This document shows positions 38,606 through 53,600 of a stretch of DNA of 64,000 nucleotides, one piece after another. The stretch is taken from NCBI RefSeq assembly GCF_040807025.1, contig NC_090942.1, positions 36,410,911 to 36,474,910 of the forward strand, written 5' to 3'. The notes under the pieces were generated by a model, which was not told where the DNA came from, searched no databases, and saw only the letters and a program-made list of their open reading frames with translations. The translations under genes and the position numbers were made by a program. The DNA is from Struthio camelus. Its lineage: Eukaryota > Chordata > Aves > Struthioniformes > Struthionidae. Within the stretch, counting starts at the first letter, position 1. The number at the start of each line of letters is the position of its first letter.

Positions 38606-41600
38606 CTGAAAGACAGTAAATATGTAAGTACAGAAATACTGGTGCTAACAGTTTTACGTCTTGCTAAGGGCTGAACATTAGAACACAAGCCAAGGACACA
38701 CTCAAGTGGGGGGGAAAAAAAAAAAAAAAAAACAAAAGGAGATTTTTCCTAACTATTGTTCTCCCCCCCCCCCCCCCAAATAAAGAACAAAACCATGTGA
38801 TCACAAGTATAATGCAAGATTCTGCCTGCTGAGACACTAAAAATGTTTCCAAAGTAAATGAGCTGATTGTTCTGGGTAGCTATCAACACACTTCACTTAA
38901 TTTTATTATCTGTTTTTATGAATATTCTCAATCCCATTCTTCTATTTTGGGGGAGGGAAGGAAGACAGACCAAACTGCAGAGAAATCACAAGACATGTCC
39001 TAATGCATAAGTCAGAAGAGTCTCCCTGTCCTGTTCTCAAACAAAAGAACGACACATACCATCAGTATGCAGTTGGGCAAAAATAAAAAAAAACATATGT
39101 AAAATTATATAACACCCTCCAGCATGCATTTTGAATGCTAAAACAGTCCTTTTTCTGGCTAGCAGCTCACTGGCTCTGCCAGCCAAATTCTCCCTCCATT
39201 CACATCTGTGTATCTCTTTGTCCACAACTGACTAGAATAGACATTCTAGTCAGCCCAAAAAGTATTTGGCATTTCAGTTGAATCTTTATTAATAATTATC
39301 TGGATACACTAGCCAGAGAAAAGTTAGTGTGCCTTTCACTCTTTACCATTAAGAAGGCGTTAGCTTCAAGACCCTGACATGAAGGTCCTTCTTTTTTTCC
39401 ACCGAAGAAAGATACAACCGATGCAAGCCATAGTAGCTGTAAACGATACTTAAAATACCTATTTTCTGAGGAGCATGTGCCACAGATCGATTTTGACACA
39501 CTCAGTTTTTACAGGCAACTTTACACTACAATCATTGAGAATTTTGTTTTCAAACAGCCATACTTTTAGCATTGCATATTTTCTAGAAATAAAGGTTTAA
39601 AGCAAAACTGTAATTTGAGAAGTTACTAAAAATGGATTTGGATGAGGTCCATATCTGCATCAATGATTTGCAGAGCAATTTTGTTCCTAACATAACATGA
39701 AAGGATGTGCCTCACAGCATCAGAGCTGCAAATGAATCCTGGCTTCTTAAGGGGGGGGGGGGGGGGGAAATCCAAGCTGTGAATCTTCTGGCTCATGCAT
39801 CAACAGTGATGTTAATGCCCACTGTCTTTCTTTATAGCAATTGTAGGGGCAAAAAGGGGACTGAATTTGAAGACAATGACGCTGAAGAAGTGATTCCCAC
39901 AAAAAAAAAAAAAAAAAAAAGAGAAATATATCAAGACTTCTTCCACAGCAGCTACCTCAAGATCTAACCATAAGTTATTTCAAAGAAGAGCGCTAATGAT
40001 TATGAAGTGCCCAAGACAACAGTGTTGTAACTTGGGTGGTAGCTCAAATACAAATAAGTAGCTCTGCATAGATTTTTAGGGTAGAGGGGAATATAAGCCA
40101 ACACGGAGCCTCAAGCTCATGTTACCTCCTGGATATCCCTTTATGCAGGAAAACTATTTTCCACAGGAGAGACAGCTGGTTAAGCTGTATCTGCACAGTT
40201 CTACCCCAGCAATAGTGGCATGGAGCCAGGAGGCTGTGTGTAGTCCCAGGGCCTCTGCCAGATGTCATGGCATCTGCAACATTTTACGGTCTGAACATCT
40301 GGCTTTTGAAGGGGGAAGACTTCAGAGATTTTACCTCCCTCCCCACCCCCAGAGAACAAAGAGCCCAGTGATGCACATTCCCACAGGTTCACTCAGAAGA
40401 GTGGGCAAATCAAGGCCTTGAACAACTCTGTTGACACATGAGCCAGGAAATAATCCATGGTATCAGGGCTGCATTTGGCACTCGGATATCACAGGGATGA
40501 AAGTAACATGTGTGTTTATATGCATTTTAAACAAACCAACCAAACCAACCCCTCAAATTTAGTGAGCTTCAAAGTTAAAGCAACACTCTCCCCCTTTCCC
40601 CCCGCCTCCCCCCGTAACTTGAGTTAAAACTGTAAAACCCTGAGTTAACTCTCTTGTCATTCACACCATGAGAAGAGAAGAGAAAGGAGGGGTAGGCAGG
40701 CTTTTTTTTCCACAGTGCCTTACTTTGAAAGGTAAATAAGTTTTGGTACATTGTATTACCACATATACTCATACATAGAAAGTCAGAGTCTTCATTCCTG
40801 CCCTGAGCCCTCCTGGAATGCTGCATACCCTTTGCCCATTAGCTAAAAATTTCTGCTATGCCCTAAAGTTTGTGAAGATGCATTTAAGTAAGAAAAACTA
40901 GAAGTATCCTAACATTTATGCAAATCTGCCAACTATATTAAGATAAAAATCACATCACTGAAGAGATGTGTGTAGAAAGAAGAATTTGTAAGTGTGAGAG
41001 CTTTTTGGTTTGTTTGTTTTGTTTTTAGCTAGGCTGCTATTAAGATCTCTTGTTAATCTAAAAACCTGCTCATTCAGTAGCTTTATTGCAATTACCTTTA
41101 CCTTCCTGAACTTCAAACATTTGGGACTTTCTATCTAATGCTGCTTAAGAGTCTAGGTTATCTGAGAAGCGAAGAAGGCCCACAGTTAGACCTGGAGGTG
41201 AGCTACCTCACTTGGACTAACATGTTTGACCTGAGAACTCTTTCAATGTATGTCAGTTCTGTTTCTCAACACGCCTCAAGCCTTTATAAAACAGGAAAGG
41301 GCCCATTTCCCAACTAACTCCTGGTACAAGCCTGAGTTCTGAGCATCTAACTGTCCTCCTATGCTGCAGTGGAGAGCCTACACATAAAGGTCTGCATACT
41401 TGACTATGCCGTGCCTGCCTTAAAAAATAGACATTGCAGTAACATAAACAGTTATTACGCAGTAGAGTTCTGTCTACTCTGGAGAGGGAAGAAAAAAAAT
41501 GAAAAAAATAAGAACACATGCAAAACATCAAGAATAACTCCCAAACTGCCCACCCCCAATTACACCCTGTGTCTCTACCTACCTTTTTTGAAAGTAGCTC

Positions 41601-44600
41601 TATTTCACATATTGAATCATCTTACATTCAGTGGCACACGCACAAACCAACCCACACAAAGTTGAACAAAACTTGTTTTTTCACAGTGCTAGCTATATGA
41701 ATATCAAAGCACTACTACAGAGTTACTTCTTGCAAGAGGGGGAAACAAAAAGCTGTGAAATCAATTTTGCTTAGTGTTGCAAGTAAGTAACGAGAGACAA
41801 CAGTACTGATAGCTTGAATAAAAACAATAGCTAGAACATACCCATAAAAGTGCTGTTACTGATAATAGATGAGGGTTCCAAACTTCTATTTAAATCAAAG
41901 GTATCTGAATTCAGGCTTAAGCTTTTTAGTGCAGCTCCTTCATTTTGAGTATAAATGGAGTTAATCAGTTTGCTACTTGTAGCCTGCATCCCAATAATGC
42001 CAACACATTGGTCAAAGGGATCTTCTGATGGAGGTGAGTATTGACAGCATTCCTTTTTCTTTAAATATCCAGACTCGTAAGGGTCCAGGCATGCTGCTCT
42101 TTGGTCAGGGCTGCAACCTAAAGAAAATGAGAAATTTTTTTTTTTTTTTAAATAGATTTATCATAATATAAGACCAAAGTAGAACTAAATTTTTATTTTT
42201 AAACTTACATGTGTTGTATGCTTCAAAGGCCTCAGAGCCGTATGTGTTTCCTTTTAAATACAGAGTCCCTGAGGTTCCCAGATAGTGGCACATGAATGGA
42301 TCTGCAACACCCTCCAAGTCTGTTTCACTGCCATTATCTAGATGGCAAATGCCTTAAAAATATAATTGACATGTCAGCATATGGTCTTTTCCTAAGCTTT
42401 AATTTATGTTTTCCTGAGGAAGTTTTGTTCATTTCAGAACCGCATCTATACAATTACATTCCACAGTATACTTACAGCTTGCTTAAGTTTAACCTAACTT
42501 TCTGGTGAACAGGATAATTCTAGGGAGCACTCAATTAATTAGCTTGACAGAGAACGCGTTAGACTTTAGTTCATCATACAGTCCTTGGGTAACAGAATAA
42601 ATCTGTCCACAGGGACCAGAACCGAGGACTTACTTTCCCTTGGGCACTGGAAGCCAGGGACATGCTATGTCGCCTAGGGCCATGCTGTGTCACCTAGCGT
42701 CCTTTTGGAGCACAGAGCAAAAGTGAGAAAGTTCTGGATGGGAGGGTCTGAGGGCATCCCTGGCTGCTAGAACAGCTAAACGTTAGCTGCTGCCTTTCAA
42801 CTCAGTGGTTCCTGAAAGCTATGGACATGCTCTATGCTTCTTGCTCTGTGGAAAGGCAGCTCCTCTCACTACCTGACAACTGCAGAGCTTTCTCAGCCCG
42901 GCTCCAACCCCACCTGCCCCAACCACTATTCTTGACTGCATCTCCACCTCCAGCTCCTTCCCACCAACGCACCTTTTCTTCCCTAACCCAGGTATGAGCT
43001 AGACTTTTGATGGCCAGAGGTATCCATGTTAAATTTGCAGCTTTTAACTTGCAGTCTCCTTAAATCTTTCATACTCTGACCCCAAGACCTTTTCCAAAAG
43101 GAAAGTTTAATCAATTGTATTATACTAACAGTTACACTGGTACTACCATCCATCTCTACATTCCATGACAAGCATCCTTTTCTAGCTAAAACAGAACATG
43201 TCAAGCTGTTATAATTCCTTTTGGATATTTTTGCTTTGGAAACGTGATAATCAGTTTAAATTTACCCTCAAGGCTAGAAAAAAGTAACTTCATGATTTAA
43301 GCAAAGCCATAGTGTCATTTGTATGACCAGAACCAAGTTTCTGCTACTACCTTGTTGATGCAATCACATGCAATAAATCACATGCTGTCTCTTAAACATC
43401 AGTGAAGATGCTTCATCGGCGTTATTTCCATTATTTAGAAAGACACTAGACAAGCTGCTGCTACTCAGGCAACATGGAAAACGTGCTTAACATTTTACAC
43501 CTACCATTACTGTCCCTCTGCTGTAAGAAATACCCTCCTATGGAGGATGCAAGGAACTGATGATGACTGCCATTTTCAGATGAACCATATCCATCTTGCC
43601 TTTCAGCCAGTGTCCCCTGGGATGACAGGTAACTTGGAATGTCAGCAGGCAAATTTGTTTCATCTGTGGTGAAGCAAAATATGCACAAAAGCCATCAGCA
43701 TACTTTAGGATTTGTAGGAGCATTTTTAAATTGGCCTGCAAAGTGCTGAAGATAACGTGCAGTTCACTCTTCTGAATTTGAGTCAAAATACATAAATGTT
43801 CCTATACGAAAATTATTGCAAATTAACCACAAACACAACTTTTTTTTTTTTCTTTCCAGCACAAACCTTCAGCTCACACACCTGTATTTGTGATGCTGCA
43901 ATCTTCATTTCTTCTTCTGGTGTGGTAGATGATGACCACCCACACCAAGGAAGTGCCCACCACGCAGCAAACCACAGCTATGATCACAATGCCAACAGTG
44001 GCCCATCCATCATCATCAAGCGATGGGGCAATGTTTTGAGGAGAATCACAGGTGGGAGTAGGAATAACATTAAGACGGATATTGCCTCGCTCTGTTCCAA
44101 GTGTGTTAGACATTTCACAAGTGTATTTCCCAGCATCGTCTACATCTGTGTCCACAATAATTAGTAACTGATTGCCTGCAGCAAAGAAATGTCTTTCCGT
44201 TACCACGAGAGGGCTGTCATCCTTAGTCCAGTTCAGTCGGGGAGGAGGGCTACCACCTGCAATACACTGCAGGACTGCAGTTTCACCTTTTGTTACAGTT
44301 CGATCCAGCAAAGGTCGCAAAAATGATGGTGTTTCTGGAAAGAGAGCATAAGCTTTATGCTTGAAATGACCTTGCAAGAATGGAAACATGTCCCTTTCCT
44401 TCACAGCTAAACAGGAAAACTAAATTAAATGCATCAGTAAGACCTAATGAGGCTTATAGTCATTTTCTCAGGGAAAATGCATTCAAGGAGCTTGAACTAA
44501 AAGCCTACAGTTTACAGTAATATCAATTGATCAGACCTGGATGTTTGCTTCCCTTACAAAGGTTAAAAAAACCCAAATCATATGTGGTCAAGAATGCAAA

Positions 44601-47600
44601 GAATTAGGTTAAAAAGAGTAACAAAATGACAGGAAGTTAAAATTAACAAAATATCCTGACTTTAAAGAAAAGCAACAGTCCTTTTTTCTTTTTCAATATA
44701 TTAAACGCTGTTTCAAATACACACTGAGAAATGAAATATAACTTTTATTACTGTGTATCATAACAGTGATTGTGTGCTGGAGTATATATTTCTTACCTAT
44801 AGCCATGAATCAGTAAACAGTATTTCAGAGGATTGTTACTACTATAGAATGCTTTGAAAACAGTATTATCTTTAGTCAGTGCATGATTTTTAAAGTGCTC
44901 AGCAACAGTTCTGTTCTTCAAGAAGATTTATGCAATTAAGGATTGACAATTTCTTACCTAGGACTGTCAATGTTGCGTTAGCCGATATGCTTCCAGCAGT
45001 ATTTTGAGCTGTACAGCTATAAACTCCCGTGTCCTCAATTTTCACATCAACAATAAAGAATACATCATCTTCAGGCATGACATGCATACGCCTCTTGCGT
45101 GCTGCAGGAAAATCCGTTCCACCATCTTTCTGCCAAGCAATCTGTGGGACAGGATGCCCAACTGCAGCGCACTCTAAACGTGCCATTGCCCCAGCACGAA
45201 TGGTTAAGTCCATGGGGATCTTTGTAAACGATGGCAGCACTAAAGAAAAGTGAGCGATACTAAAATTAATAATGAATGATAAATGAAACACACTTTTGCT
45301 CTTTGGAAAACAGCATATTATTAATTTGAATGCCCTTCCTGTTCCTATAAATCTGTGAAAAACATACAACCTAAATTTTTCAGAGGCCAGTAAATAGAGA
45401 GAGAGGGAGTTGTCAAGTATGTGAGACCACCTAGATCAAAATCTCATTTCTGCTATCAGCTTCCTTCACGATCTTACATAGTACCTTGATGCAGGGTATA
45501 CGCTTACCTCCTGTGAAGAAGAAAAAGATGAATGCTTTCTCATCGTGTTACATAGGCTTTGTCAGACTTATTTGAAACTGGGTTTGTTATTTTTTTCCTG
45601 TACTATGGCCTTAAAGTGTTCAGCACAATGAGGCCAGATTAGAAAACAAATAGTGATCTTGGAACCGAATACACCTTAAGAAGTCATCTCGGTGTATTAA
45701 GGGACCTTCTAAAAGGCAACGATGAGTAGAAGGGGAAAAAAATAAGTATGCATATCTTCATTAAAATGATTTTATCTTTAAAATCCACAAACAGAAAGTA
45801 ACATACTTACTGTTTACTGTAAGTTTGGCTTTGACAGAGTAGGATGAACCAAAGTGGTTTGAAATCACACACTGGTATTTCCCTTCATTGCTGAATTCAA
45901 CGTTGCGTAGTCGAAGGATGGTGGTGTACTCCATCACTTCACCTCCCTGTGCCCGGAGGTGCGCATAATTCTCCATTTCAGCATCATGCAGTAATTCATT
46001 GTCTTTCTTCCACGCAAAAGTCATTGGGGAATCACTGCTGCTGGCTGCCGAACATATAAAACTCAAGTTGGAGCCTTTGATTGCTGACTGGGTTTCTGGC
46101 TGGACAGTGATCTGTGGTTTAGGAAAATCATCTGCACAGAGGGAAGAAGACAGAAAAAGTAAGACTGAGGAAGAGTAAAATTTATGCAAGCCCTGAGGAC
46201 TCTTTCAGAAACAGTTTGTAAGCCTTGTTTTATAGGTTTGAGAGAAGAGTCAGACAAGTGGATATAAAATGGATATACAATGCTTTCGTTTTAAATTTCA
46301 TTAGCTTTGGGGTATTTCAAGATGCCATATTTATGAGTTTATTGTACCAAGTCATCTCTTATTGAAGAGAAAGCACATTTAAAAACAGATTGTGTGTACA
46401 GTTTATTCAACAGCAGCACTAAAGAGCAGAGAAATACCCCGATACCTGTAAGAGCTATGCTGAATGTCAGTCATGAAGCCTACCCTTCACCTTTACAACA
46501 CCTTGGGCTGATATGAACTTTATTGAAAGTTACGGCTCTTCTGCCGTAAGAAACTGCAAGGTAGAGTCCAGGGTTTTCCCCACACCCACAAAAAAATCAA
46601 GTTTAAAAAGTCATTGTTCCAGTGATTTGTGGCTTTCTGGTCCATCTTAAAAATGAAGCAGTGCCGAAAATCTGTTAAGCAGAGTAGCCTTCAAGAATTT
46701 CAAGAGGTTATTTTCCAGGGGGCTTTTTTGCTATTGAAAAGCTACTGTAAAAGCGCCATTTTGTCAGTTTCCAGAATGAATCACCTTTTGAACTGTTTAT
46801 GTCGAATGTATCTATGTCACAGGTACAAAAGGAGCAGGCATTAAAATATTTGGTCTCCCAAAAGCAAAAAGTTTTCTATATTCCAATTCGCAAGATGTCT
46901 TCCATCTACTGACAGAGACACAAGTCCACGTTTTGCACACACTGCAGGAAAAGCCCTGGGCCCAAACTGCTCCTTACCACGAACCCTGCTCGTGCTGCAG
47001 ATAGCCAGGTTCTACCGAGCTCCTTTGCCTTCTTATATCTCATCTGTCTTGGCAACAACACACCAGGGTCAAAGTGTGATTTTCTTGAAGAACCTCACCA
47101 CTGCATGTTGCAAAAGAAAATTGAGATATGCAGCTCATCTGAACTTGAGCTGCCTACAAAATAGTTTGCAAGTCTGGAGCAGAGCTCTACTTATACAGCA
47201 ATATCGATGGCCTGATCTGGGACCCTAGGTGCGGACCATAAGAATCTCCCAGGCTGGTTAGTTTTCTTACTTCATACCCATGTGTTAAGCCCTCCAAGAC
47301 AAATTATATCATTTGCACGATGAGTTGATAGTTAAAGTAAAACATAGTAAAACATACTTAAATTACTGCAGTGAAAAGAGAGCTAAACACACTTCCTTTT
47401 GTTTTTAGCTGTATTTTCAATAGAATAATAAAATATTTTAAAATTTTAGTTATTTTTGAGGGGGAATGAGAGGATTAGTTAAATAACTACATATTACAAA
47501 CTACAGAAGAACATTTCAGGATAAAACTCGCAATGCCCTTTTTCTAGAACAGAATAAAATATGCGTGTGTGTGTGTCTGAATACATATTATCACACAGAC

Positions 47601-50600
47601 ACACATATATACAGATGTATCACAAACATACGCTCACTCTCTTTTGAAAAATATGTTTCTCATTCTGCAGAAGCCACTTGACAACTATATAATGAAAAAT
47701 AAGCTATTCATCACATAAATGGTACTATTTCAGCATCATTGTACTAAATTTAAGTAATGAATACAGGTCACAAAAGCATCTATTCATTCTTTGCATAGCG
47801 TTATCTTTTGCATAGACATGTCTCATGATTTGTTTCAGCTTGAAAGGTGTAGTTTTAGAAAGCATGAATCATGAATTTTCTATATTTTAGCTTCACAGAT
47901 ATGGAACTCTTGCCTAACATGTGCTTTCCATTAACAATTTTAGGATGTCTCCCTCCTGTCTCCTGCTTGCTTTCAAAATTGTAACTTGGCATGATTTGGA
48001 GGATTATACATTCATACAAAGCATATATAAAAGATTATTTATTTTAATTTCAAACAAGACACATCATACTCCTCTTCATAATTCTGTGCAACAGCAAGGG
48101 TGCCCATTTTTAACTTATAAAGGCAGGGTGCGTGTGTACACCCAAAGACATAGCGATGGTGCACTGTAAAGATTTAATAAAATAAACAGTGAAACACACA
48201 CTGTATTTAAAAGGTTATGATTGCTTCTGTTTCACAATTACTTTATGTATTAAATGTAACAACTTACTCTTAGTACATCTCTGCTTGCTAACATATCTTA
48301 AAAGTTTTGGAAGCTAAATAAAAACAGGTATTCAGTAACTACAAGAACGATCACCATCCACTGTAGTTGAATAAGTGAGATTTATAAATGTTAAACTTCC
48401 AACTTAATTTCTTGCCAGAATGAATTTATCATACATAGGATATAAACTTCATTAGCAATCTAGTAATCAGTAATTTCCTGCAATGTCCATGTCAGCTTCC
48501 CCCTTTCAACACTAGCTAAATTATGCACCATCCATTACGCAGTTGTTATTTCACATTAATATATGAAAACATTTGACTGCTAACGGGTGGGGAGAAAAAT
48601 GTTTGTATGCACTATTTTAAACTATCCTGTGCCTGCTTTGCCACTGAAAAGGGTAAGAGGAGAGAGAATAAAAACTAAGCAATCAGATTTGTTATGGGAG
48701 GAAAGTTATGACAAATATGGTAAGCTTTTTTCTCTAAAGTATATAAAGTTTGAATTTTCTTTAGTAGGACAAAAATAAAAAGTATAGAACAAAAATACAG
48801 GAAATCTAGTCAAATCTTAATTTTCTGAGAGTTTCAAAGTTCCTACTTAATGTATCAGAGTACACAATCACAGCATTTTAATGCAAGCTATGATGCAAGG
48901 GTGCTTATATGCTTACTTTGAATGTTTAGCTTCACTTCGTTTTGAATAGTTGATAATAATGTTACTACACATACATAAAAATGTTTTATTTTGAGATGGA
49001 TGCTATCACCTCATATTGACGGAGGATAAGTTCCTCCCTTAAGGATTTACAATGCAATGCCTTAAAAGTAAAAATATTTTATTGTGATTCACTCTCTGGC
49101 CTATTGAAATGCAAAATATCGGTAGCATAACTGTGGAAATTGTGTGTTTTAAAATACAGTTTAAGTAAAACAGGTAACAACTTATGTGTTCCCAATCGTT
49201 TTTAAAGTAGACAACAAGTATACATAAAGAAAGGACAAAGTTGGAGGTAAATCACCTGTACTGGCCTCAAATTTTCTCAGCTTTAGAAGATCTCAACTCT
49301 TACAAAGTATGAAAGTAATTTAGAAATAATCAAAACCAAAAATAGCATCTTAAGTTTGCCATAATGTGCGTCCTTTAAAAATGAAAGTTATCTAAACAAT
49401 ATCTCTACTTTAAACCTAGAAGCATATACGTTTACCACCACAAACTGCTGAGCTTTTCTCTGCACACCATATTGTATACTATGTAAGCAAGCTGCACGTG
49501 AAACAAGAATCAGGAAAACGTTACTCCCCAGCTTGTACGAAGCCGCAAGCCTCTACATCAAAGTTTGGGAACAGAGAAGCAAATGCTAGCAAATATTAAG
49601 TCCCCTCCGTTTTGTTAAAGAAATCAAAGCACATCAAAGAAAACACTACAAAAATCAATCCATTCAGCAAAATTTGTTTTATGGAACGAGGAATACGGGC
49701 TATACTCACCACAGACAAACCCGTCTAGGCTGACGGCAAAAATACTTCTGCCTTTTAGAAGCTGAGGATGGGCACAACTGGCATTTACAAAGCTTTGAAA
49801 GCTGTTCTCTGACACCCACTGCGGTAGCCATTTTAACTGGCAGTCACACAAGAGACTCGATGTGTTTAAGTGCCTGCGAAAAAGCAAATACACATTGAAC
49901 ACTTGTTTGCTTGTTTATCTGTTTGTAATACAGATCCACACAAGCACAAGTCAATAATATAAACTTTAACCTTAATAAATATATTACTAGAGAAAGAAGC
50001 CAATGTTACTTAGCACACGTGATGATACCATTGTCAGGACTTTTAAATTTTACAAAGCAGAAATGTTTTAATTTCTGCTCTCAGTTTCTGTCATGAGTCC
50101 AAGCAGTTGGACAAGTTTGCACTGCAGTAGTTACAAAACGGCAAACAGCAGTGGGACATGCAGAATGGGCACACAGGGAGAACAGTCCGGAAGGGAGGAG
50201 CTCTGAGCGCTAAAGCTGAATGGCTCTGCAAGAAAAACTTTTGAGCCAATTTCACTCCCCCATTTCCACTTCAGTCAGAATTTATATTGGGGAAAGTATT
50301 TAAAAAGGCGGGTGGAAAGATGAGCAACCGTCAGTGCTACTGTAACAACTGCAGAACTGATTATCAGTTCATCTAACTTTTGTGAATAACTACGTTCATA
50401 GAGGGGAAAAAAGCGTGAAGAAACCAAAGGGATGTTCTGTGAAGCATACTGAATCAGGAGCTGAAGTAGGAAGAATTCTCAGTTTCGGATTAAAACTCTG
50501 AATAACCCTAAAAAAAGTAGATTAAGTTAAGTAATGAAACTCCTCTCTTCAAAGTTTGCAATATTATCTGTTCTTGGAGGAAAAGCAGATCCAGGGAGAG

Positions 50601-53600
50601 AAATACTTTTAGTCATAAACAAAGACATATCAATTAGCACAAAAATTCTTGAACGTTTCTTGAAGGAAAGGAAGAGAAGCTCTATGCGCTCTTCTCACAT
50701 CAACACTGCATGGATAAGGCCCATGGATGTCAGCTCATTTTTTCACATCTAGATGAAACAGGTCATCTTTCACTAAAGCGCTAAGGGCATTTTTGTTCTT
50801 CTTAGAAGAGAGAGAAAACAGAGCACTTCTTAGCTACCTTGATGCAGTATTTGTCATACCATTTCCAGATAACAGGGCCTCTGAATAAAATGACTAGATA
50901 GGAATTTATACTAAACAATTTTACTTCTGGGAAAGTACTTCCCATCACCTCTCTACATCTTCATCAGCCGTAATTGATGTCTACCAGGTGTTTCAGAAGA
51001 GACAAAAATCTCAAGAATTCCGAGTTATTTGTCAGTCCTGTGTTTCCACTGCTTCTCTTGTGCTAAATCCAGCAATTGCCCCCCCAGCTAGCTGAGCAAG
51101 TTTGGCAAACTAATCAAGCAACGCCACCACATCCAACTCAAGGTAAAGGAAAGGCAGACGGTACCTGGCTAGGGGTAGAAGTATGGCTGCTGCCTTCTAC
51201 AGGAATTGGAGCTATGCAGGGATAAAGATAACGTCAAACTGAACTCTTTGAACGAACCAAATTTAGAAGGCTGATCATTGCTTTCTCTATGGCACCCAAC
51301 AATAGATAATACCATAAGATGAAACAGACAGCCAACTGCTAAGGTGACCAAGGACAGAAGCCTGGAGAACATAACTGAAAAGCTCTAGATAAGCTCCAGA
51401 CAGTTTCTACGTGTAATGACAAGAGCATCTTTTTATTACTCTTTAGTTTGCTGCCACATTATACAATAGAGCAGATCAGGACAACAGACCTGACTCAGAA
51501 AGGCTGATATGAATAAGGGAGAAATGAGATATATGCAACAGAAAGAATGAGCTGTGCTCAAAACACAGTGAACAATGATGGCGTTTTCCCCTTCAGCAAA
51601 ACTTAGCTGTAAAATCTAATGCATTGATCAACTGGGAAAGAGGATGAAAGGACAAAGAACAAAAACCCACTAAAAGAGCATTCTTCCTGGTGACCGCTTC
51701 ACGACTTCTGTGATGATCTGCCCCTATGCTACTACAGGATAGAAGGACCCAATTATAAGCACTGACAACCAGGTCTTTACAAAAGAATTATGGTACTGTA
51801 TTTCACTGGTCCAGTAAGCTGTAGCTTAGTTATAGCACTGCTCATATTATAGAGCATTACATCAAAGTCTCTATTATCTATTAAGGATCAGTCCATTTAA
51901 ACTGAGGGCCCTAGACACCAAATGTAGCAGAAAATGAACACCTCCCATCCTGTCCTATCTCACCTAAATAAAGTCATCACATGAAAATAAAAAACCCACT
52001 GATATACCTTTATTATGTGATTTCAGAGATATGGCAATGAGAATTTACTACTGCATCAGGAAACATCTTACAAGGCTTTTATAAATATACATACATAAGC
52101 TATATAAAAACCATATAAACATGTACATATACAATAAATATATGGATACATATTATATTTGAGGTGATGTTTTTAGAAAGAAACTTACAATTCTTTGAGT
52201 TTCTTCATTTGTGAAAAAGCATTTCCTTGAACTGACATGATTGCATTGTTACTTAGATCTCTAGAAAAAAAAATAGAGGAAAGAATGATTTATTAACCTG
52301 ATGCATTTAACATGAAGACTAAAGTAAGTCTGTTACATTAGTAACATACAAAGGATTCCCTAGCTCAATAACCAATGAGATAGCAATAAAGTTCTACAGC
52401 ATGCTTATATATAAAATTTTCGCTTTAACTCAAAATTTCTTACTCAGTCCAACTCCAAAATAAAAAAACCTTGTTAGAGCACTACATCAACCAAGGTAAG
52501 TGTGTCCCTCTCAAACAGTCGTGAGCAAAGCTTGTTAGTCCTATTTTTGTTTCAGTAAGTATCAAAATTCACTTTTTCCAATGTTAGGTTAAATGTGAAT
52601 TTCTACTACTTACAGGTGTTCAAGTGCATCCAAACCAGAAAATGCTTTCTTTGTAATGGATCTAATCCTGTTTCCTTGTAGTATCCTGAAAAATATAAAT
52701 ACATAATGCAAGATAGATGCAATAAAATGGGGGGAATTTTTGAATCTAGGAAGAAAGTAACAAATAATTGTGTTTGTGGCATTTATTTCTAGCCTGTGAC
52801 TAATGTTCACCATTCAGCCTTCCCTACTGCAGCAAAATATCTCATCTCTAAAATATACCTGTTTAAACACTTTTGAAAATCATTCTATAATCTAGTTACT
52901 GAAGTGGAATAACGTATACAGTTCAGTGATGTGGATTACTCTAAATGTATAAACATAAGCACATTTTTATTTCATAGCTGTGCATTTGAAAATGGCATCT
53001 TTTCACTACAATGAAGCCACTTCCACTGGATGCTGCATTACTTTATCAAAGACTATCCCTGTCACCACACCTTCGTAATATTTGATAATACAATTACCAC
53101 CAGTTCCTATTATGGGACAATCTCATTCATTGTAAAAGGTTTCCATAAACAAGATCAGCCCCTCCATTAGTAACATTTAAAATCTGAGTATATATTTCAG
53201 ACTAGTTTGACCAGAAAAATCTGGAATTTCTTTTACAGAATAGGAACACTTTATAGAATAGAACAGAGTTTTAAACTTTTCATAGCATAGAATGGAATTT
53301 TATCAAGAACAACATGGTCAGAGAAAAATCATCCAAGCTATGGAAAACGTACTGTCACAAGCTTTGGGCTTGTCCCTTGCAATAGGTATGACATAAGCTA
53401 AATCCAGTACTCAATTGTTTAAGGAAAGATGAGATACAAATAATGTAGCCATACTCACAGCTTCCTAAGGTTATCCAGGCCAGAGAAGGCACCGTTCATA
53501 TCTTCAATAGTCCATGATATTTCATTGTTTTTCAGGTCCCTGTTTAAAGACAGGAAAACAAAAATCAAATCATAAGAGTCATTAAAAAGAACCAGGTACA

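Larger units (their letters stand above)
38606..41841 (-). other. LRIG3: LRIG3 last intron
   Basis: 3.2-kb intron carrying a dense set of long homopolymers: G7 then A18 (38708-38732), C15 (38763-38777), G17 (39751-39767) and A20 (39901-39920). Open frames of up to 100 codons on both strands near 40119-40421 overlap each other and match no family I know. Confidence 0.85.

Noticed and set aside
40119..40421. 100-codon plus-strand frame with an overlapping 63-codon minus-strand frame in the last intron
   Set aside because: No recognisable domain and no codon signal, and both strands are open at the same place. Best explained by chance in a GC-richer patch.
43796..44164. 122-codon plus-strand open frame
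   Set aside because: It is the antisense shadow of the LRIG3 Ig3/transmembrane exon, which explains its length.
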